A stretch of 39,001 nt of DNA from Anaerolineae bacterium. Its GTDB lineage: Bacteria; Chloroflexota; Anaerolineae; Anaerolineales; UBA4823. Where the stretch lies: NCBI GenBank assembly GCA_003130835.1, contig QEXX01000119.1, positions 1 through 39,001 on the forward strand. The letters run 5' to 3'. The notes below the pieces were generated by a model. That model made no database searches and was not told the origin of the DNA. It saw only the letters and a program-made list of their open reading frames with translations. Positions 32,806 through 39,001 of this stretch are shown one piece after another. Every line of letters begins with the position of its first letter. Within the stretch, counting starts at the first letter, position 1. The position numbers and the translations under genes were made by a program.

Positions 32806-34305
32806 TTAAGGTGACCAGATTAGATAATCGTCGCGCGCACACACCTGAACGTTACTTGGAGCTGTGATACAAATGCGATAATCGATCAGGCTTCCATTCG
32901 GAGCTTGAATTGGCGGGATAACAAAAAACGATTTCCCCTGCTCATTGGTTGGCGGCATTTCAAACTCATAACGCTCGCCATTTGGCAACGATAGAAATAA
33001 CTGTGGACGAATTTGACTGGCCGGCTGGTTGCCAAAGCGCACGATGACGCCAATCTCTTGCGATGTTTGGCTATCCACAAATGGTCTTGTTTCAACAATC
33101 TCTAAGGTAATCTCTTGGCTTCCTTCTCCACCAATGCTCGACGACTCGCTCGCTGAAGTTTGGTTGCCCGTTTGGGAGTCGGACTGCGCCCCTGCCCCAT
33201 ACTCACCCGAAAAAAACAGAGAAGCGTATTCAAAACCCAGTGGGCTGGGACGGATGCGGTAAATGCCTTCAATCTGTCGATCTTCGATGAGACAAACTTT
33301 CTCAAAACATTGTCGAATATTCCCCTTTTCCCATTCCAGCGGTTCGCTAATCGGCAGGCCAATCCATTCCAGCCCTCCATGAGCGTCAATGTAGTTCATA
33401 AACGAACGCAGGATATGATGCCCTTTGTCGCCGTCCAATGAGAGAAAGACTTTCGTATCATCCTCCTGATTGGCAACCATCCCTTGAGGCAAAATGCCCA
33501 ATTTCTGTGGGAGGGGAAGTAAGCTAACTTCGCCCTCGGAAAGGGGTTGGATTTCGAATACGACATTTTCAAAAATAACAATTTGTTTTCCATCCATATC
33601 CTTGATGGGTGATGATAGAGCAAAACCGGTGAAATCCAAGCCTAATCTTTCAACGATGGGAAAAACTTGCGCATCGATGGGGTGGGGCGAGAACACTTGC
33701 GCCTGGAGCGGCACAGGATAAAGGCAGGCGTTGCCGCACTTCCAAGCGCCATAAGCCAGCAATTTTACCCTGCCAAATGGTTCACCTTCAGTGCGATACA
33801 TCCCCAGCCCTTCAAAGTACTGTTCATATCGTTTTTGGCGTGGGTTGAAGCGCAATCCGCTCAAGGGTGAACCAATTCGTGCACTGCCGCCTAACTTCTC
33901 ATACAGCGGGAGAAATTCCTGATAAACAGGAATAACGCTGTTCAGGTCTTTCGTTGCATCAATTTTCGCGGCACTTGGGCGGGGTATTAAGTTTAAGTCT
34001 AATCCAATTGGCGCAAAGCGTACTTCTGAATCACCGTTGTTATTCCCTTCACAGAACAAGAGGGCATTGACTGTGTATTGATAGACGGTATTTCCTTCCT
34101 CCAAACGGGGAGAGATTAAAGCCCCAAGCACCTCCTCACCGCCGACTTGTTGGTAAAAGGTCTCCATTTCAGGAGCTATCGGAAAGGGTTGTTGCAAAAC
34201 TGGTTGAGTGCTTTGTACAGCTTGACTACACCCGGCAACCAAAGGGGCGAGTATCCATAGCCAAAAGGATAGAGTCAAGAACCTCTTCAGGTATTTTCCA
34301 ATCAC
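32806..34305 (-). CDS. LGFP-like repeat surface lipoprotein, second paralogue
   Basis: About 499 aa from GTG 34305 (TTG 34308 also possible); the open frame runs to 34434 but would overlap the upstream gene by 105 bases. From GTG the product begins with a lipoprotein signal (FWLWILAPLVAGCSQ). Two LGFP-like repeats follow, each with FYxxVGG-xxLG-xxxS...YxY and YEKLGGSARIGSPLS...RYEQYFEGLGMY, then YGAWKCGNAC, a third repeat, and a C-terminal beta-rich domain (~410-499) with FVIPPIQAPNG and an RDDYLIWSP end. It is a paralogue of the gene upstream. Probably a cell-envelope adhesin or wall-associated protein; the ligand is unknown. Confidence 0.75.
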   Translation of the reverse strand: MIGKYLKRFLTLSFWLWILAPLVAGCSQAVQSTQPVLQQPFPIAPEMETFYQQVGGEEVLGALISPRLEEGNTVYQYTVNALLFCEGNNNGDSEVRFAPIGLDLNLIPRPSAAKIDATKDLNSVIPVYQEFLPLYEKLGGSARIGSPLSGLRFNPRQKRYEQYFEGLGMYRTEGEPFGRVKLLAYGAWKCGNACLYPVPLQAQVFSPHPIDAQVFPIVERLGLDFTGFALSSPIKDMDGKQIVIFENVVFEIQPLSEGEVSLLPLPQKLGILPQGMVANQEDDTKVFLSLDGDKGHHILRSFMNYIDAHGGLEWIGLPISEPLEWEKGNIRQCFEKVCLIEDRQIEGIYRIRPSPLGFEYASLFFSGEYGAGAQSDSQTGNQTSASESSSIGGEGSQEITLEIVETRPFVDSQTSQEIGVIVRFGNQPASQIRPQLFLSLPNGERYEFEMPPTNEQGKSFFVIPPIQAPNGSLIDYRICITAPSNVQVCARDDYLIWSP

Positions 34306-34328
34306 AAGGCAATGTTTATCCCATCGGT

Positions 34329-35834
34329 CTAACGTGAAAGAAATGGCAAGAAGATTCGGTAAGTTTTTTCCAGCCAATTGAAGATCGCCGGCAAATATTG
34401 AACATTTTGCCGTGTAAGCTCGTCCGTTTTCCAAATCAAAAAGCTATCCCGAATACAAAACCGTTGCTCTTGCTGATTGCGGACACAGACCCGATAGGGG
34501 ATTAACGTACCGTTTTCTGCCTGAATGGGCGAGAGCTTGAGCTGTGTAGTCCCTTCCGCATTGGTTGGCGGTAAGATAAACGATTCTTCGCGTCCGCCCG
34601 GATAAGTTAAGATCAATTCAGGAGAAATGCCATTTACTGGCTGATTTCCAGAATAAATGGTCACGCCGATTTCCTGTTCACGATCTGGTGCTACAATCGG
34701 TTGGCTCTCCCAAGCATGTAAGGTAATCTGGGACATCTCAAGTGGTTGCATGGCTTCTCCCGCAGTAGGCATTTTTTGCTTACGGTATTCTTCACCCAAC
34801 CGAGAGAGGCGCACCACCCGGTTGCCATAGAGATCAATCTGATCTTCGATACAGAATTTGACAAAACACTGTCTCTGGCGACCTTCACTAAGGTTATGGA
34901 CTTTCGTCTGCGGAGGTCCAGAAAGTTCCAAGCCGCCATGGGCTTGGAGGTACTCCCAAAACCGCAGCGGCACGAGAAAGCCTCGATCTTGATCGACGGG
35001 CACCCATTCATACGCTAACAGGGATTGGGGAGCTTCTGGTTCATCAGATGCAATGCCTAACAACTTCGGCAAGGGTCTTAAGTCCACCTGCTCAGGATGT
35101 TCTGGGTTGAAGGTCAAGACCAAATTTTCGTAAACTTGCTCCACCAATCCATCCGATGTCAAATAGGGTTCAGAAAGGGCAAAACCGGTGAAATCAACCC
35201 CATAGCGATTGACAAATGCCGCCATTGGCTCAGCTTTGACTTTCGGCAGATCAATGCGGCTGTTATTGGGAGCTTGGAGAGGGCAACTTTGACCACATTT
35301 CCACGCTCCATAGGATAATAAATAAACTGTTTGAGTAGCATCTCCCTGAAGAAGGTAAAAACCCGCCCGCTCAAAATATTGCTCATATCGTCCGAAGCGT
35401 TCGTTGTAACGCACTTCACTTAAGGGTGGCCCAAGCACTTCTATTCCCCCCATTTCAAGATAGACTTTTTCGAATAACGGATAAATCTTTGGTGTTCGCG
35501 GGTTGCCTATCGGATCAGCCGAATCGGAAATTGGTGGGAAACCGAATTCGCGTCCAAGCGGCGATAATTGCACCTGCGCGGTCTTGCGGTCATATTCCAA
35601 GAGTACCGCCGTTGTATATTGGTAACGTTTATCTCCTTGCTCAATGACAGGAGAAATGGCTGGTCCGAGACGTTGGATGCCACCCAATTGTTCATAAAAA
35701 GCCTCGAAGCTTGGATGCAAGGGAAAAGTCCCGTTGAGCTGGGAGGGATTATTCGCCTTTTGAGCGCATGAAATACAGAGCAAAATCATGATGAAGGTTA
35801 TGTAGCGAAGTCGGATTTGTCTGTTTGCTCTCAT
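34329..35834 (-). CDS. LGFP-like repeat surface lipoprotein, first paralogue
   Basis: 501 aa. Signal peptide with lipobox IMILLCISCAQ. Repeats of ~55 residues follow the pattern F-x-x-x-Y-x-x-LGG-x-x-x-LG-x-x-x-S...RYEQYFE (FYEQLGGIQRLGPAIS; YLEMGGIEVLGPPLS; AHGGLELSGPP). Then YGAWKCGQSC and a C-terminal beta-rich domain (~390-500) ending IRDSFLIWKTDELTRQN and a hydrophobic tail FLPFLSR. Segment order is shared with the downstream paralogue, so the pair arose by tandem duplication. LGFP repeats are known from wall-associated proteins; this repeat is related in pattern, not certain family membership. Behind an extended -10 promoter. Confidence 0.75.
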   Translation of the reverse strand: MRANRQIRLRYITFIMILLCISCAQKANNPSQLNGTFPLHPSFEAFYEQLGGIQRLGPAISPVIEQGDKRYQYTTAVLLEYDRKTAQVQLSPLGREFGFPPISDSADPIGNPRTPKIYPLFEKVYLEMGGIEVLGPPLSEVRYNERFGRYEQYFERAGFYLLQGDATQTVYLLSYGAWKCGQSCPLQAPNNSRIDLPKVKAEPMAAFVNRYGVDFTGFALSEPYLTSDGLVEQVYENLVLTFNPEHPEQVDLRPLPKLLGIASDEPEAPQSLLAYEWVPVDQDRGFLVPLRFWEYLQAHGGLELSGPPQTKVHNLSEGRQRQCFVKFCIEDQIDLYGNRVVRLSRLGEEYRKQKMPTAGEAMQPLEMSQITLHAWESQPIVAPDREQEIGVTIYSGNQPVNGISPELILTYPGGREESFILPPTNAEGTTQLKLSPIQAENGTLIPYRVCVRNQQEQRFCIRDSFLIWKTDELTRQNVQYLPAIFNWLEKTYRIFLPFLSR

Positions 35835-35879
35835 TCAGGTCGCCTAAAGTTGGAGAAGCTCGCGCCCCAGCACCTTTTC

Positions 35880-35888
35880 ATTATAACA
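35880..35888 (-). promoter_or_regulatory. Extended -10 promoter of the surface lipoprotein genes
   Basis: TGtTATAAT on the minus strand, about 46 bases before the ATG at 35834. No -35 of note. It lies in the short divergent region 35835-35944 beside the sigma54-like element of the opposite operon. Confidence 0.55.
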
Positions 35889-35944
35889 TAACCTGCACAT
35901 CTGGTTACTGTTGCTCGTGTTCATGCCATATATAGGGTTTGAAC

Positions 35945-35960
35945 TGGTACAGTTCTTGCA
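35945..35960 (+). promoter_or_regulatory. Candidate sigma54 (-24/-12) promoter of the FtsZ-like operon
   Basis: TGGTACAGTTCTTGCA keeps the invariant GG and GC with exactly ten bases between and matches the TGGCAC/TTGCA consensus except at two positions. Transcription would begin near 35971. It shares the core TTCTTG with the element before rpoN (TGGCACGATTCTTGTA). Only a weak sigma70 alternative is visible (TATATA at 35929). Confidence 0.55.
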
Positions 35961-36016
35961 TGATTCAAAATCAACAACCAAAACCAGTGAATCCTTTCCC
36001 ATCTCGACAGACGGTG

Positions 36017-37318
36017 ATGAATCCCAGAACTAAACTCGGCCTTTTTTATTTTTCAGACGATCAGCATTATCACACCAAGCAGCGCGAGAAATGGCTTGCA
36101 GAGATTGCTTCTTTAGGGGTAGGCTGGCTCATCTTGACCAACGAGAACCTCATTGCAATTCCAGAGCCTTTCATTAAGGACCTGTTCGATCACGGCCTTA
36201 TCCCCATCCTACGCATGGGTAAGGTTCCAACAGACACCCCAAAGTTGCCTGCTGAGTTTGAGCTGTTAATCAAGACCTATGCAGATTGGGGCATCAAATA
36301 TGTGCAAATTTTTGATCGCCCAAATCACCATGCCTTTTGGGGAGCAAAGGGTTGGGCAAACAGCAACCTGGTCGATCATTTTATCGATGTCTTCCTGCCA
36401 TACGCCGAGGTTCTGGTAAAACATGGCATCCATCCCATTTTTCCATGCCTTGAGGTTGCCAAAGGTTTTTGGGATACCGCTTTTCTGAGATTAGCCTTGG
36501 AAAGCATCCAGCGGCGACAACATCAATGGTTGATCGATCACCTGATCTTATCCGCCTACGTACCGCTTTACGACCCTTTGAGGCCCTTAAATTGGGGAGC
36601 CGGCGGTCCAGAACGGTGGTCAACCAGCAAACCCTATCAAAACTCTCTTCAAACTCAAGACCAGCGTGGCTTGTATATCGCAGACTGGTACGAAACCCTT
36701 GCCAGAACGGTTTTCGGTAAAGGCTTGCCGATAGTACTGATAGATGATCCCATTCTAAAGCCACAAGGTCTCACGCAAGAACAAATCCATCAAAGAACCT
36801 ACCACGCCATCCAACGATTATTCCATCCGCTTTCTGAGCAAACTATTGAGATCGACGGACTGCGCTATGAACCCTTAGCGGAAGAGATGCTCTGCCTGAG
36901 TTTTTGTGGTTTGAGTTCCCAGGAGACAGAAGAAGAACCGAGAGCTTGGTATTCACCCAACGGCGAACCCCGCCCCATCGTGAAAACAATCAAAGCCTAT
37001 CTGAAACAAAGCACCCAAGCGTGCGGTCAACAGCACCGGATTCCCCATGCCCTTTTGTTGCCACAACTTGGTGCCGAACAACTTCACGAAGCCTTAGACA
37101 GACTCAAACCCTTTCTAATTCAATATCAACCAAAAATCATCTTTAATTTGCAAGAAGCCTTTGAAGCCGAAACCGTCTGGATACCCTCTGCTCTCTACCC
37201 ATTGTCCGATGCAGAAAAAGCTGCCCTCAAAGATCACGCCTGCCTGCTTCAACTCATTAATCCCGATGGCACAAGGATTGCATCCTATGCCAATGAATCA
37301 TCTTTGGAGGTGCTATGA
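36017..37318 (+). CDS. Uncharacterised barrel-like protein
   Basis: 433 aa from ATG 36017; the frame is open from TTG 35939 and ATG 35960, but these lie on the sigma54-like promoter. There is no signal peptide or helix. The start (KLGLFYFSDDQHYH...WLAEIASLGVGWLILTNE) and segments such as WGIKYVQIFDRPNHHAFWG and HGIHPIFPCLEVAKGFWD have the strand-helix rhythm of a TIM barrel, like glycoside hydrolase clans. A second, shorter alpha/beta part lies at ~330-433. No family is recognised, and catalytic residues cannot be assigned. Its stop overlaps the ftsZ start as ATGA, so the two are tightly coupled. Confidence 0.7.
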   Translation: MNPRTKLGLFYFSDDQHYHTKQREKWLAEIASLGVGWLILTNENLIAIPEPFIKDLFDHGLIPILRMGKVPTDTPKLPAEFELLIKTYADWGIKYVQIFDRPNHHAFWGAKGWANSNLVDHFIDVFLPYAEVLVKHGIHPIFPCLEVAKGFWDTAFLRLALESIQRRQHQWLIDHLILSAYVPLYDPLRPLNWGAGGPERWSTSKPYQNSLQTQDQRGLYIADWYETLARTVFGKGLPIVLIDDPILKPQGLTQEQIHQRTYHAIQRLFHPLSEQTIEIDGLRYEPLAEEMLCLSFCGLSSQETEEEPRAWYSPNGEPRPIVKTIKAYLKQSTQACGQQHRIPHALLLPQLGAEQLHEALDRLKPFLIQYQPKIIFNLQEAFEAETVWIPSALYPLSDAEKAALKDHACLLQLINPDGTRIASYANESSLEVL

Positions 37319-38511
37319 ACGAAACAACGATCTTCCGCCCAAATGATCCATCGGCGAATCTTGAGACTGAGTCATGGAAAATTTATCAACCGGTTATTAA
37401 AGTCATGGGTTTAGGCGGTGGTGGAGGCAATGCCATTGCGCGCATGATGGAATTCGGTGTGCATGGTGTTGATTTTATTGCTGCGAATACCGATTTTCAA
37501 GCCCTCAGCCAGAATCCGGCTCCTTATAAAATTCAACTCGGTCCGAACACGACCCGAGGCTTGGGTGCAGGCGGCAGGCCGGAAGTGGGGCGAGCAGCGG
37601 CAAAAGAAAGCGCCCGAGAGATCGCCGAAGTGTTGCAAGGGGCAGATATGGTATTCCTGACCGCTGGAATGGGGGGCGGAACCGGCACAGGGGCGATCCC
37701 GGTGGTTGCAGAAGTCGCCCGTTATCTTGGCATTGTAACCATTGCTGTAGTTACCACCCCGTTTTCGTTTGAGTTAGGCCGCCGTCAATCCAACGCCGCC
37801 GAAGGTCTTACGCTGCTCAACAAACACACACACACGCTCATTACCATCCCAAACGATCGCCTGTTGTATGTCGTCCCCAAGGGTCAACCGATCACAGTTG
37901 CGTTTCATATTGCAGACGATGTATTGCGCCAGGCGATCCAAGGAATCACCGAGCTGGTAACCCAAACCGGTTTGATCAACGTCGATTTCGCCCATGTCCG
38001 CCGCATGTTGTTGATGGGTGGCGGAGCTTTGATGTCGATGGGACAGGGCAATGGAGAGCATAAAGCTATCGATGCCATCGAGCAAGCCTTGAACCACCCC
38101 CTACTCGATGCGGTGCCTCTTGACCATGCCAGCGGATTAATTATTAACTTTTGTGGTGGGCATGATCTCACCCTGTTTGAAGTGGACGAGGCAGTTAAGT
38201 ACCTCCAAAAACAGTGCAATCCAGATGTGGATATTGTCATGGGTGTCATGAATTCCGAGCGTATGTCCAATCGCGTTCAAGTAATTTTAGTCATTACCGG
38301 TATTGGCGCTACGCCTTTAGAAGAAGCCTTCGCGTTACCTCAAAAGCCCAAAGCAGCTGCGACTGTTACCGTTCAACCCCAGACGCCAACTCCGATTTCG
38401 AATCCCCGCCCGCCTGCAAAAGCGCCTGCAGCTGCATCCTTACCAGCCATTGATCCCAACAATCTAGATGTCCCTGCATTTTTACGTCGGCGTACCCGCT
38501 TCTCCGATTGA
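37315..38511 (+). CDS. ftsZ: FtsZ homologue with altered T7 catalytic loop
   Basis: 398 aa. GTP-binding domain with [15 protein letters not shown] (~30-44), the tubulin signature MGGGTGTG (119-126) and [11 protein letters not shown]-terminal domain to ~335, then a Pro/Ala-rich linker and the conserved tail [10 protein letters not shown] (384-393), which binds FtsA/SepF-type partners. The T7 synergy loop reads NVDFAHV (222-228): Asn and the first Asp are kept, but the second Asp, catalytic in canonical NxDFADV, is His227. GTP hydrolysis may be weakened. GGAGG stands before ATG. The operon lacks ftsA, ftsQ and mur genes. It may be the main FtsZ or a second copy. Confidence 0.92.
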   Translation: MNETTIFRPNDPSANLETESWKIYQPVIKVMGLGGGGGNAIARMMEFGVHGVDFIAANTDFQALSQNPAPYKIQLGPNTTRGLGAGGRPEVGRAAAKESAREIAEVLQGADMVFLTAGMGGGTGTGAIPVVAEVARYLGIVTIAVVTTPFSFELGRRQSNAAEGLTLLNKHTHTLITIPNDRLLYVVPKGQPITVAFHIADDVLRQAIQGITELVTQTGLINVDFAHVRRMLLMGGGALMSMGQGNGEHKAIDAIEQALNHPLLDAVPLDHASGLIINFCGGHDLTLFEVDEAVKYLQKQCNPDVDIVMGVMNSERMSNRVQVILVITGIGATPLEEAFALPQKPKAAATVTVQPQTPTPISNPRPPAKAPAAASLPAIDPNNLDVPAFLRRRTRFSD

Positions 38512-38514
38512 GCT

Positions 38515-38748
38515 ATGGAAGCCAAGAAAATAAAGGAAATCATCTTACGGATTTACCAACGCTACCCGGCTCTGCGGGGAGTTTCTCCACAGGTGAGGGA
38601 GGTCTTTATTCCTGAATTAGGACAAAAAAGGATTACGCTGACCTTCCGCACCACGGCTATCACTGAGAATAACAAACGCATCCCAAAATGGATACGAGCT
38701 ACCGTCAATGAACAAGGCAAAATCCTTAAAATTTCCTCTTCAAAGTGA
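38515..38748 (+). CDS. Small conserved-looking hypothetical protein
   Basis: 77 aa, soluble and basic; begins 3 bases after the ftsZ stop. An N-terminal helix (MEAKKIKEIILRIYQRYP) is followed by beta-rich EVFIPELGQKRITLTFRTTAITENNKRIPKWIRATVNEQGKILKIS. No family is recognised. Its position suggests co-translation with FtsZ despite no clear Shine-Dalgarno. Confidence 0.6.
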   Translation: MEAKKIKEIILRIYQRYPALRGVSPQVREVFIPELGQKRITLTFRTTAITENNKRIPKWIRATVNEQGKILKISSSK

Positions 38749-38785
38749 CCTTTATCCACCCTTTTTTGCCTACCCAAAGGGGCTC

Positions 38786-38989
38786 ATGGAACAAGTTGAG
38801 ATTCTATTCTGGCGCGCCTTTATCGAACTTGTTTCGCGCCTTCGTGAGCATTCACAATCACCAGTGACCTGCAGGGTGGACTCCCTAGCTGATCAGAGAC
38901 CAGCAGGGTGGCAGAGATATGCTCTATTTTCCGCTTTGAGTCTCTTGGGAGGGGTACTGATCGGTTTCTTGTTTGGACATCTTTTCTGA
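38786..38989 (+). CDS. Small C-terminally anchored membrane protein
   Basis: 67 aa from ATG 38786, with AAAGGGG just upstream; an in-frame Met at 38708 would overlap the previous gene and has no ribosome site. An amphipathic N-terminal helix (MEQVEILFWRAFIELVSRLREH), a short polar stretch, then one helix at the end (YALFSALSLLGGVLIGFLFGHLF). The topology is tail-anchor-like, with the body in the cytoplasm. It may belong to the FtsZ-like operon; no family is recognised. Confidence 0.6.
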   Translation: MEQVEILFWRAFIELVSRLREHSQSPVTCRVDSLADQRPAGWQRYALFSALSLLGGVLIGFLFGHLF

Positions 38990-39001
38990 AAGGTGTTGAT
39001 T

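Noticed and set aside
34306-34434. N-terminal extension of the second lipoprotein
   Set aside because: It would overlap the upstream gene by 105 bases and bury the lipoprotein signal peptide in the middle of the protein.

Overview
The window looks like part of a chromosome from an aerobic or facultatively aerobic member of the Chloroflexota, most likely Anaerolineae. That placement is inferred from protein style: SH3-like/L,D-transpeptidase proteins, LGFP-like surface lipoproteins, a MoeA protein with a PBP-like tail, and a caa3-type oxidase. No rRNA gene or other definitive marker is present. Genes are densely packed, often joined by ATGA stop/start overlaps. I see no tRNA, rRNA, CRISPR array, insertion sequence or prophage.

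Layout. 1-1745: end of an L,D-transpeptidase gene, then a convergent two-gene copper unit (DeoR-type HTH fused to a NosL-like domain, and a PCuAC copper chaperone) behind a recognisable sigma70 promoter with an operator-like inverted repeat. 1768-6183: a MacB/Lol-like exporter operon (tandemly duplicated permease, membrane fusion lipoprotein, ATPase). 6414-11633: a polyphosphate operon (Ppx/GppA-HD, CHAD protein, SixA-like phosphatase, polyphosphate kinase) behind four phased TTAAT repeats and an extended -10. 11640-22292, minus strand: peroxiredoxin, sensor kinase, NarL-type regulator, then the cytochrome c oxidase operon (subunits II, I, IV, III, SCO, a cupredoxin-like protein, SURF1 and a half-CtaA/CtaB fusion). 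22411-26543: a molybdenum cofactor cluster with two MoeA proteins and a degenerate UbiA-like membrane protein. 26900-27862: proline dehydrogenase.

28116-32776 is a self-contained sigma54 module: rpoN with an inserted zinc-ribbon-like segment, a PAS histidine kinase, and an NtrC-type activator that ends after its AAA+ domain, so it has no DNA-binding domain, and that carries GAFTSA in place of GAFTGA. 32806-35834 holds two tandem paralogous surface lipoproteins. 35945-38989 is an operon with an unknown barrel-like protein, an FtsZ homologue with an altered catalytic T7 loop, and two small proteins. A sigma54-like -24/-12 element lies in front of this last operon, and a weaker one overlaps the rpoN promoter.

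The least ordinary items are: a degenerate receiver domain read in frame into CoxB, with a strong internal ribosome binding site at the CoxB start; the HTH-NosL fusion as a probable copper-sensing repressor; the unusual sigma54 module; and the FtsZ with Asp to His in its T7 loop. All functional statements are inferred from the sequence alone.
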